Part shown: piece after piece, positions 1 to 11,611 of the stretch
Layout: every line of letters starts with the position of its first letter
How positions within the stretch are numbered: position 1 is the stretch's first letter
Assembly: GCA_025765595.1 (NCBI GenBank)
Contig: JAIVFH010000066.1
Location: 1 to 64,000 of the forward strand
DNA length: 64,000 nucleotides
Direction of reading: 5' to 3'
From: Obelidium mucronatum
Taxonomy: Eukaryota; Chytridiomycota; Chytridiomycetes; Chytridiales; Chytriomycetaceae
The notes under the pieces: generated by a model
Told to the model about the DNA's origin: nothing
Database searches by the model: none
What the model saw: only the letters and a program-made list of their open reading frames with translations
Translations under genes and position numbers: made by a program

Positions 1-242
1 AAGAAGCCTTGCTCAGACTTTTCCCCATTTTTGAGATGCCTCAAAGCAGCCAAAACAAAAGAAACGGGCAGGCGGACATCTGTTATGGTAATCAGTTTGT
101 CAAGACAAAAAATTTTATTTTTTGACAGCGGGCTTTATTTCAAAGGCCGCTCTGGCTCCAAAAAAAAAAGAGTTGTTTTTTATAGTTTGCTGTTTTTGGC
201 ACCTGTCAATCTTATAAGATGCAACACAGAACCCTGACTTGC

Positions 243-360
243 AACTACGGCCATACACACCAAAAAGCACCGGATCCCGTCCGATCTCCGAAGTTAAGCT
301 GGTGATGGCATTGTCAGTACTGCGGTGGGAGACCACGCGGGAATACAGTGTGCTGTAGTT
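243..360 (+). rRNA. 5S ribosomal RNA, copy 1
   Basis: A 118-nt segment fits eukaryotic 5S rRNA. Its ends AACTAC and GTAGTT pair to form helix I. Inside are the conserved segments GGATCCCGTCCGATCTCCGA and GGTGGGAGACCACGCGGGAA, the second lying in the internal control region used by TFIIIA and RNA polymerase III. A run of T at 359-366 directly follows and would serve as the Pol III terminator. The ends were chosen from the helix I pairing and may be off by one or two bases. Confidence 0.95.
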
Positions 361-949
361 TTTTTGCTGCTTCACACAAAATCTCCAAGACTCGTCCCAC
401 ATATGTCTTCTCTTGTGCTCCATGGAAACTGTCACTGTTGCTTTCAAAAATTGCGGCAAGTGCTGCGCCAAAAAAAATAAAATAAAAACTCTACAAAAAA
501 CTCCTCTACACACATGGTTTCTGTCAGAAATCGGCAACCTCTTTTTTCTTCTCGTATTGTGCGCAGAATTTCCGCCAACATAGGCGCGCTAACGGCGCCA
601 CGCTAGCACACTGACTTCTTGCGTGAAGCTGGCAAGAGCCTTTTGTTTTGAATTTCCTTTTCTAGCTTTCACACACTCCACCTGGCTCGCATCTCTTCCA
701 AACTTTGAAGAAGCCTTGCTCAGACTTTTCCCCATTTTTGAGATGCCTCAAAGCAGCCAAAACAAAAGAAACGGGCAGGCGGACATCTGTTATGGTAATC
801 AGTTTGTCAAGACAAAAAATTTTATTTTTTGACAGCGGGCTTTATTTCAAAGGCCGCTCTGGCTCCAAAAAAAAAAGAGTTGTTTTTTATAGTTTGCTGT
901 TTTTGGCACCTGTCAATCTTATAAGATGCAACACAGAACCCTGACTTGC

Positions 950-1067
950 AACTACGGCCATACACACCAAAAAGCACCGGATCCCGTCCGATCTCCGAAG
1001 TTAAGCTGGTGATGGCATTGTCAGTACTGCGGTGGGAGACCACGCGGGAATACAGTGTGCTGTAGTT
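950..1067 (+). rRNA. 5S ribosomal RNA, copy 2
   Basis: This is the second copy, exactly 707 bp downstream of the first and identical to it by eye. It has the same helix I ends and the same downstream T run (1066-1073) for Pol III termination. The identity suggests homogenisation by gene conversion or recent amplification of the array. Confidence 0.95.
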
Positions 1068-1482
1068 TTTTTGCTGCTTCACACAAAATCTCCAAGACTC
1101 GTCCCACATATGTCTTCTCTTGTGCTCCATGGAAACTGTCACTGTTGCTTTCAAAAATTGCGGCAAGTGCTGCGCCAAAAAAAATAAAATAAAAACTCTA
1201 CAAAAAACTCCTCTACACACATGGTTTCTGTCAGAAATCGGCAACCTCTTTTTTCTTCTCGTATTGTGCGCAGAATTTCCGCCAACATAGGCGCGCTAAC
1301 GGCGCCACGCTAGCACACTGACTTCTTGCGTGAAGCTGGCAAGAGCCTTTTGTTTTGAATTTCCTTTTCTAGCTTTCACACACTCCACCTGGCTCGCATC
1401 TCTTCCAAACTTTGAAGAAGCCTTGGAACCAATACTATTACGTGTGGGAATAAGATGCTGGAGTTGGACTGTTGTCAGAGGT

Positions 1483-2396
1483 TTATTTTTTCTTTGCCGG
1501 CTCATTGACTCCTCCCTGATCCCATCGAGAACGTTTTCCAGTAATTCCAATCGATGAAGCCTCCTGCGCTGCTGATGGTGGGGCAAATACAATACCCCCA
1601 ACAATTGATGTTTGTCCAGTTACTGAATTTGTGTTGACACTGAATGGGGGTCGTTCTGCAGCTATCTTTTGAGCTTTTGCTGTTGACTTATTATAATTAA
1701 ACCAAAAGCATCCAAAGAAAGACTAATACAAAGTCTTCACTGACCAATCTCATCGTAATACATTCCCTTAGGAAACTCGGCATTTGGTTGGTCATTACTA
1801 TGCTCCAGATTTGATCCATACTCAACCAGACCCAAAAACTCAATAAGTTTGCTCATAATTGCAGGATTCCCAAACGAGTGTGTTTTCGCGAGAGTGTCGT
1901 TGAACCTCCTTCCAGATGTCTTTCTCAAATGTGTCCACTTTTCGACCTTTGCCTTTGAAGGCAGTTATTTTTTTCCAAATGAGAAACCGCTCAATGGGTT
2001 GGCAATAGTGAATTCCACACCTGCAATTGCGGGTCACAATCCGTCCGAGACGGTTCAAGGGGCATTCGGAAGGTGAATCCTTCAATCGGAATAGGTCTTA
2101 ACCCGGGAATAGCATCTGATGGATCATAAATTACGGGTTGTTGCTGTGGACTTGGCGGAATGGCGGTTGCTCTCGAAATTGTAGTTGCTGTTGTCAGGGT
2201 GACTGGACCTGTCAAACAGGCAAAAAACAAGCGATTTTTTAGTATAGAATTCGTTTTGATAGTGTGTTTTCATACTGTGCGGCCTCGTCACCTTGTCGCA
2301 AGGTGCAGGTGCTTCCACGGCAACTTTCTTGACTGCAACTACATCGTCATCGCCATCACTTTCTGAGTCACTAGATGAGTATGAGAGAAAGTTCAT
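1483..2396 (-). CDS. SAP30BP/HCNGP-like protein (transcription/splicing factor)
   Basis: The product resembles the HCNGP/SAP30BP family, nuclear proteins linked to transcriptional repression and pre-mRNA splicing. The N-terminus (MNFLSYSSSDSESDGDDD) is the acidic Ser/Asp segment typical of the family. The conserved core follows, with PLEPSRTDCDPQLQ, then FGNPAIMSKLIEFLG, then YYDEIAKAQKIAAERP, which exists only across a spliced junction. A basic tail with KRSRWDQ ends at the stop. Introns I can place are 2275-2209 (67 nt, gtatga donor) and 1744-1680 (65 nt, gtcagt donor). One or two further short introns are needed between about 2020 and 1930, and their exact sites are uncertain. The start lies only 90 bp from the divergent MED22 start, so the two probably share a promoter. 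Confidence 0.75.
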
Positions 2397-2486
2397 TGTG
2401 GTTTGATTGTGAGCTTTTGTGCAATGCCAATAATTTGAAGATAAATAAAATCGAATTCATTTATAGTAAAAATATTAAATAATTCA
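2397..2486. promoter_or_regulatory. Shared divergent promoter, SAP30BP-like / MED22
   Basis: Only 90 bp separates the two divergent start codons. The interval is AT-rich (for example AATAAAATCGAATTC and AAAAATATTAAATAATT). A bidirectional promoter is inferred from spacing alone; no factor site was identified. Confidence 0.45.
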
Positions 2487-2990
2487 ATGGAGGCGGAACT
2501 TAATAAGGCTCTCGATACTATCATGACACAGTTCTATCAAAACATGGACCACATTGTGAAAACTGCCTCGGTTCGATAATCTGTGGTGATGTCCAATCTT
2601 ATGTTCTGACATGCTTTCTTTCAGATGAGACCAGAAGGTGGAACCACATCAACAACAACAGCAGGTGTAGACACAACAGTCAAAGATCGGTATCGAGTGG
2701 CGCAGGAACATCAGAAGGCATTGGGAGCTACCTCAAACATTGTAAAGAAGACCAAAAAACACTTTCCACAACCAGTATCAATGACTTTCCCACAAATCTA
2801 GATACACACTGCAGAAACTCTGCTTGGACTTACTGCTGCTCTCAAGCAGCAATTGTTGCTCAATGATTTTGCAACTCTGGATGCTGGCATTGGAGGACGC
2901 GTAAAGCTGCTGCAAAGTCAAATGGATGAGAACAATCACGTTGTCTGCGAATTGGAAAAGGAAATCGAAGTCATGCGACGAAGCATTTGA
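2487..2990 (+). CDS. MED22: Mediator complex subunit 22
   Basis: Three exons (2487-2570, 2625-2741, 2802-2990) give a 129-residue, largely helical protein matching the Med22/Surf5 family, a head-module subunit of Mediator that links activators to RNA polymerase II. Recognisable parts are the first helix with ALDTIMTQFYQNMDHIVKTA, the RYRVAQEHQKALGATSNI segment, and TLLGLTAALKQQLLLNDF, which matches the family's LxxLKQxLxLNDF region. A final coiled segment ends in EIEVMRRSI. Length agrees with the usual 120-145 residues. Introns are 54 nt (an unusual gttcga donor) and 60 nt. All exon lengths are multiples of three. The 3' end faces the dehydrogenase gene across 39 bp. Confidence 0.82.
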
Positions 2991-3029
2991 ATCATTGAGT
3001 AAAGCAAGATTTTATTGTATCAAGATTTG

Positions 3030-3863
3030 TTACCACTTTTCCGCCGCTGGTCTCACAATCATCTCAAAGGTCCATGTATTCTTTGGCTGGTTGTGAAGAT
3101 ACACGTATTGGTCTGCAACACTTTTCGGTTGAATCATGTCGTCCGGTCCTGCATTTGGCAACCACTGACGCGCTCTTTCACTCTCCACCATTCCGTCGAG
3201 AATCAAGTGGGATACGTGCACGCCCTTGGGCATAAATTCACGGGCCATGCTTTCGGCGAGGGCCTTCGTGGCAAAGGCCGGAATCGCAACGAACCCAAAG
3301 TTTGCGCTTCCTCGCGTTGAAGCTGTGGCGCCGGTAAAGAAGATGCTTCCCTTCTTCCTCTCAACCTGAGCAAATTGTTTAACGTTCACTCACGTAAAAA
3401 ATCAGGCGTTGTAGTCACCATTCCTGGCAGAATATGCTGGGCAAAGGCGAGAGGTCCCATTGAGCGGGCTGTGACGGTTCCAATCAGCTCCGAGGGCTTG
3501 ATGTCCAAGAGAGACCCTGGACGGAATGTAGCAGATCCACCTGCATTGAACACAAGGACTTCCACGGGAGGGCAGCGGGAGATAATTGCCTGTGCCGCAT
3601 TGCTGATGCTCTCTTCACTTGAAAGGTCGCAGGAGAAAGCAGTGGCATTACCCAACTCAGAGGCAAGGCTCTGTAGACGAATTCGAGTCAATATTTCGCT
3701 GCTTTCGCAACAGTCCAATCACTCTACAATAGCCCACCTCAGTGAATCCAGTACTTCTTGCCAGAAGAGCAACGTGGAATCCTTGCTGGGAGAATGCTCT
3801 CGCCACAGCCCCGCCAACTCCAGGACCAACGCCTGCAACTATACAAGTGCGAGAGAATGACAT
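3030..3863 (-). CDS. Atypical short-chain dehydrogenase/reductase
   Basis: Exons 3863-3738, 3670-3419 and 3365-3030 give 237 residues with a Rossmann fold. The N-terminus carries the nucleotide-binding glycine motif GVGPGVGGAVARAF and then LLARST. CDLSSEES precedes an NAG motif (VLVFNAGG), and FFTGATAS matches strand beta-5 with the catalytic Ser region. The usual Tyr-x-x-x-Lys is altered: the lysine is present in PAFATKALAES, but Ala stands four residues upstream instead of Tyr. The rest of that helix (SMAREFMPKGVHV, then ILDGMV) resembles an SDR group in which the tyrosine is absent and FAxAKxALRxLAQS-type helices occur. Substrate is unknown. Introns are 67 and 53 nt. Confidence 0.8.
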
Positions 3864-4042
3864 TTTAGGTCTTTTTTTTGTTAGATGGTTACATAAACCA
3901 AAGCTTTTTACCCTTACTGATTTCAAATCGATTTCAAACCGCACTCACTTTTGGAAGATCCCCTTTTTAACTACGCGTTAATCGTGTTAGTGGATCTGTT
4001 TCTATCCAAATAGAGATTATTCTCTGAAAAGGTGCGTTTCTT

Positions 4043-5144
<1,102 letters not shown>

Positions 5145-5459
5145 TTCAGAAAAACAAAAAAGGAAGAAATTAAGCAAATAAATAAACAAAATAATATGAA
5201 TTTCACGGAATATCATACTAATAAAAACAATCGAGCAAAAGCTTTAAGCACTAATAAGCATTGTTAAAAGTGGTGATTTTTTACATCTTTCTCCAGTACC
5301 CTTTTTTATTAGAGTCGGTGGATGAACGCAATCACGGCTCGTTTTGCGACAGCCGCATTCAAGGGAAATCAGCTGTTGAATGAGGCGCTTTTTTTTGCAG
5401 TCCACATCTCGCATATTTAATAAATAACGCCTTTTTTTAGAAAGCCGCAAATTGGTTCA
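5145..5459. promoter_or_regulatory. Divergent intergenic region, TRM8 / transporter
   Basis: These 315 bp separate the divergent starts of the TRM8 homologue and the SLC49-like transporter. They are AT-rich, with repeated AATAAAC/AATAATA stretches near the TRM8 side and T runs at 5389-5396 and 5432-5438 near the transporter start. No gene or specific regulatory site could be recognised. Promoter function is inferred from position only. Confidence 0.35.
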
Positions 5460-6939
5460 ATGAACACCAGCGACTTCCTGACAACAGCCGACGCAACGCC
5501 CGCCACTGCGCCGGAGTTGGAAGAGCAACGGTCGGTGCCATTTAAGCTCGAAGTGTGGCGCTTCTTCGTTGCGCTCGGTGTGTTTCTGGTCATCTTCGGC
5601 AACAACATCTTGTTTGGAACATTTGGCGCCGTGACGCCAACAACGGCGCTGCGCTACGGCACCGACAGCTGGGCAATCAACATGCTCAACCTGATCAACT
5701 GCGCTGCCTATTTTCCGTCCATCTGGCCGACAACCTGGCTGCTCGACACGTGAGTTTCTTGTATCAGCGGGGCTTGTGTTGTACAATACTGACATACATA
5801 AAACAATCACCTTCAAATAGACATGGACTCAGACCTGGAATGATCGTTGCTGCCTTAGGGACTTTTGTGGGAGGGCTCTTGCGTTGGCTCAGTTTCCTGG
5901 GGCCAACGTCATCAGCCAAAATCGCAATGCTCGGTGTCGGATCCTTCATTTGCGGTTTCTTTGGCCTCCTGTGTCAAGACGGAAGCACGAAGGCGGCGGC
6001 CCACTGGTTCTCTGGAGAAGGCAGACTGACTGCAAATGCCGTCATGTCAATTGCCACGCCCCTGGGTGTGGCTGTGGGCCAGTTTCTTGGTCCTCTGATT
6101 GTCAACGGAGATCCCAATAATGTCGACTTGCTCAACTTTATAATGTTTGTCTTGTCCTCTGTCTGTTGTCTTGGGGCGTTTTTGGTGTTCAACAACCCTG
6201 CATCGCCACCTTCCGCCAGTGCCAAGCAAGGAACTTTAGAGTACAGAGAAGGTTTGCGTAAAATCTTTGGAAACGGCCACTTTTGGATTGCTGTGCTGGT
6301 TGGGGGAACTGCAATTGCTACAACTGGAACCATGAGCACATATGCATCCAATTACGTCACTCCCTATGGATACACAGAAGATGTTGCTGGAAATTCTGCC
6401 ATTGCAATGTTTATTGGTGGCATAGTCACTGCCATGGTTATCTCGCGCATTTTGGACAAGACCAAAGCCCACATTCCTGCAATGAAGATTTTGAGTGCCT
6501 TTCTACTTGTTTCACTCGTTGTATTTTACGTTGCGGTAGTTGTGTTGAAGCAAGATTGGCTTGTTTACATTTCCTGTGCCCTGTGTGGGATGGGTTCTTT
6601 TCCAAACTTGGCCATTGCGTTGGAACTCTGTGCTGAATCCACCTATCCGATTGGTAACATATATTTATATTTTGTTAACACAAGTCTTTGCCCATAGTTG
6701 AATTCTTTTTTTTTTCAGCGGAAGCGACCTCATCTGGTGTTCTCCTTGTTGTGACCCAAGTCCTTACAATCTTGACACTTTTTCTAACGAATGCCTTGAG
6801 TGAACCAGATGGAAAAATGTGGAAATCAATTATAATGCTTATTGTGGTGAATGTCATCACTGTTATTGCAGCCATGTTTTACAACACTCCCAACAGACGC
6901 ATCGAGTTGGAGAAGAGGTATGAAATAGAAACTAAATAA
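5460..6939 (+). CDS. SLC49 (FLVCR/MFSD7)-like major facilitator transporter
   Basis: Three exons (5460-5749, 5821-6653, 6719-6939) give 447 residues with about 12 predicted membrane helices, matching the major facilitator superfamily. AHWFSGEGRLTANAVMSIAT followed by PLGVAVGQFLGP is close to the FLVCR/MFSD7 signature between helices 4 and 5. TYPIAEATSSGVLLVVTQV, formed across the second splice junction, matches the FLVCR segment of helix 11. Family members move haem, choline or related small solutes, so substrate cannot be assigned here. The N-terminal 30 residues are soluble and acidic. Introns are 71 and 65 nt. The splice sites are well supported because both junctions restore conserved text. 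Confidence 0.78.
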
Positions 6940-7040
6940 AGCAACGACGAGCTTCATACGAAAAAAAAAAAAAATAATGAATATTTATTCTCATTTTGTC
7001 GTTTATTATTTAAAAAATAAATTTTAAACAAAGCACAAAA

Positions 7041-7997
7041 ATGAGCAAAGGCACCACTCTGCTTGCACGAACATCCCACGCCCTCTTCAACCGCATTGCT
7101 CCCACTGGATTTGCCGAATCGTGGGACAACGTAGGACTCTTGATTGAAGCGCCCCTCCCACGTGCGACCGCATCAAAGGTATGTCCGTTGAAAAAAAAAA
7201 TACCAATCAAAAACAAATCAACTATAAAATATTATACTGAAACAACCAAAAAAAAACAGGTGTTCCTCACCATCGACCTAACGCTCGAAACGGTAAATGA
7301 AGCCATCAAAGATCCATCAGTTGGCGTCATTGTTGCATACCACCCACCCATCTTCTCTGGCCTCAAACGTCTCACTGTCGCTGACACGAAACAACACATT
7401 ACCCTCCTCTGTGTCGCCCACGGTATTTCAGTGTTGAGTCCACACACGTCCTTGGACACGTGTTCAGGTGGAATCAACGACTGGCTCGCACGCGGTCTGG
7501 CATCTCACTACACATCTAAACCAATCATTGAACTCGATGCAAAGCGTAAAGAAATTGCGCAATCAGTGAACCAGTTGGAAGAAGCAGGGACTGGGCGATT
7601 TATTACCCTTGCGGAGCCGTTGACGGTTGAGGAGTTGGTCAAGCGAATCAAGAAGCATTTGAAGCTGTCGCATTTGCGGCTGGCGTTGCCTGGGGGCTCA
7701 TCTGCTGCCGAAACATTGATTCGAACTGTGGCTATTTGTGCTGGAAGCGGGAACAGTGTCGTGACAAAGTCTAAAGGCGCGGATTTGTACTTTACGGGCG
7801 AGATGGGGCATCATGAGGTGTTGGAAGCCACCGCGAAGGGAATTACAGTTGTTTTGTGCGAACATACAAACACAGAGCGCGGATATCTTGGGGAAGTGCT
7901 ACAGAATAAGTTGGAGACTTTGATTAACGCTGATGGTGGGAGTCACGTACAAGTTGTTTCCAGTGCACTTGATGTGGATCCACTGGTAATTGTGTAG
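7041..7997 (+). CDS. NIF3-like protein (NIF3/NIF3L1 family)
   Basis: The protein matches the conserved NIF3 family, a metal-binding fold whose biochemical role is unsettled. Visible landmarks are ESWDNVGLLIEAP near the N-terminus, VIVAYHPPIFSGLKRL with metal-binding His, HTSLDTCSGGINDWLARGL, and the C-terminal LCEHTNTERGYL with the second His/Glu cluster. An 81-nt intron (7179-7259; GTATGT donor, AACAG acceptor) is a multiple of three and contains no stop, so the unspliced frame also stays open. Spliced length is 291 residues, in the usual range. Removing the Lys/Asn-rich insert restores the alignment just before FLTIDLT, so I favour splicing. Confidence 0.88.
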   Translation: MSKGTTLLARTSHALFNRIAPTGFAESWDNVGLLIEAPLPRATASKVCPLKKKIPIKNKSTIKYYTETTKKKQVFLTIDLTLETVNEAIKDPSVGVIVAYHPPIFSGLKRLTVADTKQHITLLCVAHGISVLSPHTSLDTCSGGINDWLARGLASHYTSKPIIELDAKRKEIAQSVNQLEEAGTGRFITLAEPLTVEELVKRIKKHLKLSHLRLALPGGSSAAETLIRTVAICAGSGNSVVTKSKGADLYFTGEMGHHEVLEATAKGITVVLCEHTNTERGYLGEVLQNKLETLINADGGSHVQVVSSALDVDPLVIV

Positions 7998-8257
7998 GTG
8001 CCCAAATGGGGTCTAATAAAACACGCTTCCCGATAACGAAAGTTGAATAACGCTTGTTTGCTAACGTTTGTTCAGCTTCGTATTGACGGGCAGAGTGGGA
8101 CTTCAATGCAAAATGAAGCCGAAATCCCGCCGGCACTTCGTTTCGGGGTTTAAAATTCAGAATCCGCCCAAAAATTTTTTCGATTCCTATATAAATCAAC
8201 TAAAATTTCTCCCCCTTCCCGAACGCAAACGTTACTTTCGAAAAACACCGAAAGAAA

Positions 8258-9083
8258 ATGGTTCACCTTTTCGCCGTTCTTCTCGCGTTGGCAGTGTCAA
8301 CTGTTTACGGAGCAACTAACTGTGGCAGCAACCCTGACACCCCAGTCCCTCAAACTGTTGACTTTGTCAGCATCGAAGATAGGAGCGGTACCAGAACCCC
8401 TACCGCCATCTTTCAAAGAGTAAGTAATTAACTAAGTAACATGGTGGCCTCCTAATAGTGGTATCAGTACGAGAAGTGTGTCGCATTTTCCAACGGTGGA
8501 ATGATCAGCTACGCACCAACTACCTGCGTTGGCGGGACTTGTAAGTAGAAGTACCTATATAGCATCAAAGCTAACTGGAATTTATGCAGATATTGTTAAA
8601 ACTTCCGACATCAAGGTTGACCCTTACCAAAACTTGTGTGGAAATAACATGCCTCCAGCTGTTTGTGGGAAAGTTGCTTCTTACCCACCACTTCCATGCA
8701 ACAGTGGCCCATGGCCACCCAAGGGTCTGCCCGCTGGATCAGTGATACCACTTATTCAAGGCCCTTATACCACAACCGTCACTACACTTCAACATTCGGT
8801 AAACTTTATTAGTTACGACATTTCTTTTAAAGTAATTTTGTTGTATTCCTTGATGCAGTATTGTCAATGTGTGGCTTTCAGACTGAACACCAAGACAGTG
8901 TTTGCACCCTTGAGATACGAGAATGGAGCATACAAGGTCAACTTCGACGACTTGTTCAGAGACTGCACCGTCAATGGTACTCCAATCATTGAAGGAATTG
9001 AAGGAGTTAGCAAGTACGACTCAACCAAACCTCCTTCGTTCTGCAACACCTTGTACCACCGCGGTCAAACGATCCGCCCTTGA
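8258..9083 (+). CDS. Small secreted orphan protein
   Basis: Four exons (8258-8419, 8459-8540, 8590-8798, 8859-9083) encode 225 residues. The start MVHLFAVLLALAVSTVYG is a clear cleavable signal peptide. The mature part has about ten cysteines and runs such as CGNNMPPAVCGKVASYPPLP, and CDCs pair plausibly as disulfides. I do not recognise the family. Introns are short (39, 49 and 60 nt), and the first is close to the lower limit for spliceosomal introns. The start is fixed by the signal peptide and the stop by the open frame. An extracellular or cell-wall role is inferred only from secretion and cysteine content. Confidence 0.72.
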
Positions 9084-9243
9084 GTTATCGTTGTGGAATT
9101 CTTTCTTTTAAATTTTACCTAATAATCTCACAACCTTCAGTCACTTGGGGGGGTTGTTGACAAAATTCAAGAGCAGCAGCATCAAATAGATGGATTGAAT
9201 ACCTAATAAAACATTTTTAAATTTGAAAAAAAAAAACACAATA

Positions 9244-10598
9244 ATGGACCTCAACATCAAGCTCATCTGCCCGCACTGCAGGAACCCGGTGCCGAACATC
9301 ATCGAAAACTTCCGCGACGGCGATTTGATCTGCGGCGACTGCGGACTGGTGCTCGGCGACCGCGTGGTCGACACGCGGTCGGAGTGGCGGACGTTTGCGG
9401 ACTCGGAGGGCGACGACCCGTCGCGTGTCGGGGTGAGTGCTAGGCGGCTTCGTCCGGGCGCGCGCGCTTCGTCCGGGGCGGCGGCGTGCGGTGGGCTAGG
9501 CGGCCTTGGATGAAGGGCAGGCGGCTGACCCACACTCCTTCCCTTTGCAGGCGGCCGCAGACACCCTGCTGGGCGACGGTGAAACTCTCGAGTCGACGAC
9601 AATCTCGCGGAAAGACGGCGGAAGCGGACAGTCCAAAGACCTCTCGCGCATCCACAACAAGCAGCAGGACTCAAAAAAGTCGAATGCCCTGATGGACATT
9701 GCAAAGAGAATCACTGCCTTGTAATCAATGCTTTTTTTGTCACACTCTTTTTTCCCTTTGTCTGCTGACCTTGCATTCAGGTCTGAACGAATTGGTTTGG
9801 AAAAGAATGTTGTCAACTCGGCGATTCAGCTGTACAAGTCCTCGTTAACAAACAGTCAACTGAAGGCAAAACCTGTTGATTGGGTCATGGCTGCTTGTAT
9901 GTGTTGTTTTGTACTCTTTACTTTTTTTTTTTTTTTTTGGAAGATTGGAATCACTCAAAAAAAACCACCATAGGCATCTTTCTTGCCTGTAAAAGCAACC
10001 ATGTCTCGAGAACATTCAAGGAAATCTGTGGTCTCACAAACGTACCCAAAAAGGAAATCGGGAAACTTTACAAACTACTTCAAATGCACTTTAAAAAAGA
10101 CAATGGTGGAGAAGCAATCATGCCACAGAACTCCAATACTCCGGACTCTTTTATTCGCCGTTTCACTACCGACTTGAATTTGCCGCAGAATGTGAGAAGT
10201 GCTTGTGTTCAGGTACATTCTTCCCTATTCCTTCCCACCTATTTAACTCGCGTTTTAGTTGGGTGAACGTGTATATGAAAAGGATATTTTGGCCGGAAGA
10301 TCTACTATTTCGCTTGTTGCCAGTGTCATTTACTTTATTGTATGCATGAGCGATACACCCATGAGTGCCATCGAGATTGCTCGCGTTTCTGGCTGTACTG
10401 AGTCCACTTTGAAGACATGTGAGTAGATTTGTTTTCTCCTTCAGTTGGGGTGGGGGGTTGGTAGTTGGAAGAAGACTTGTTTGGAGGGAGGGGCATTAAC
10501 ACAATTCTCCAGCATACAAGATTTTGTACAAGGACCGCCACACGCTTATTGAAGGAATCAAGACTGCGAAGGGATTGGAAGCTTTGCCAGCGATTTGA
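9244..10598 (+). CDS. SUA7: Transcription initiation factor IIB
   Basis: Six exons (9244-9432, 9551-9720, 9781-9896, 9974-10212, 10259-10418, 10513-10598) give 319 residues, the normal TFIIB size. TFIIB bridges TBP at the promoter to RNA polymerase II. The N-terminal zinc ribbon reads CPHC then CGDCGLVLGDRVVD. The B-reader/linker follows (SEWRTFADSE), then two cyclin folds. The first cyclin fold contains NALMDIAKRITAL and ACIFLACKSNHVSRTFKEI, the second STISLVASVIYF and SAIEIARVSGCTESTLKTSY. Exon phases are consistent across all five introns (46-118 nt). It lies downstream of the secreted orphan on the same strand. Confidence 0.93.
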
Positions 10599-11611
10599 TC
10601 AATAACGTTAAAAGTTGTAATTTAAGAATATTAAAACAAGAGTTTGTTGACAACTTTTGGAGTTTTGAGACTTGTGCTTTAACTCGTATATGGCAGTATC
10701 ATAAGTTGTCATTGAGTTGTCCTTATTGGGTGTTCCCAAGTGAAAGTACAGGCACTGCAACAAGAAGAACGTGCAACCATCGTGGAAGATCAAAATCTCT
10801 TATAATAATGTTGTTATTTCAAAGGGTTTACGTCTCTTGAAGCGATGCGTGAAGAATAGGGACTACCAGAGCGGGAGATCCGTCTGGCTCTCAAGTTTCC
10901 ATACTCAGCCATTAAAACTTCCGGGGGATAGAAATCCTACGCGTAAGCGAGAGAGAGTGAGTAGGCGAGTGAGGTTTGGTTTCCTTTCGATATTTTTTTT
11001 TTCCTTTGTTGCCAAAGAATATTGCGTTCTTTTGCCTCCGACTTTTTTTTTTCTACTACCTGCCACAAAACACTTGCGTCGGCTCTAGAACTGGTAAGAT
11101 CTGTTTTCGGGCGGCGATCTAGTCTGAAGCAGAGGCAGACCCTACAAAAAGGAAAAACAGCTTGGGAGAATCGCTGTGTTTGTTGTGGGGGGTTGTATGG
11201 TGGTATTCTTCCAATCCAAAAGAAGTAGAAGAACTAACCCACCCTCCCCCCTCCCCTTCCTCCCCCCACCCCCTCCCCAAAAAAAGTATCGCAGTCTCTA
11301 ATCTATTCTACTTGCGTCACTCGTGCACAAGATCTATCGCTTGTGTTTTTTTTTGACCTCGGCCAACCACAACTGACCTGTAACTGTTATACACATACAC
11401 ACGAGGAGGAGTAAAACACGAAGGAAAAACAACTTGAACGGTCGAATCACTTTATATCAAGGAGAAAAAAAAGAAGAAACGAAACAACGGAAAGCAAAAG
11501 AAAGAATCAACCAGGGAGGAATAAACCAACACCGAACCCGCCAAAAGAAAAAAGGGAGAAGCGAACGTGAAGAATCAAAACACACGCACATATCTGCAAA
11601 TCGAATAAATA
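10599..11611 (+). other. Intergenic region upstream of G-alpha 1
   Basis: About 1 kb without a convincing gene. The left part holds the TFIIB 3' end. The right part has strong strand asymmetry: pyrimidine-rich blocks (11233-11290, mostly C and T) followed by an A/G-rich stretch (11400-11600) just before the G-alpha start. That pattern suggests promoter and a long 5' leader. Short frames here lack recognisable similarity. Confidence 0.4.

Larger units (their letters stand above)
1..1425 (+). repeat. End of a tandem 5S rDNA array, two 707-bp units
   Basis: Bases 1-707 reappear at 708-1414 with no difference that I could see, and the match runs into the start of a third unit before breaking at about 1425. 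Each unit holds one 5S rRNA gene plus a spacer of about 590 bp. The open frames inside each unit are duplicated spacer sequence and are not genes. The array probably continues to the left of the window. The first base of the window lies inside a unit, and 1426 onward is unique sequence that runs into the 3' end of the neighbouring minus-strand gene. Confidence 0.93.

Noticed and set aside
115..537. 140-codon minus frame, repeated at 822-1244
   Set aside because: It spans the 5S rRNA gene and spacer and is duplicated only because the 707-bp unit is repeated.
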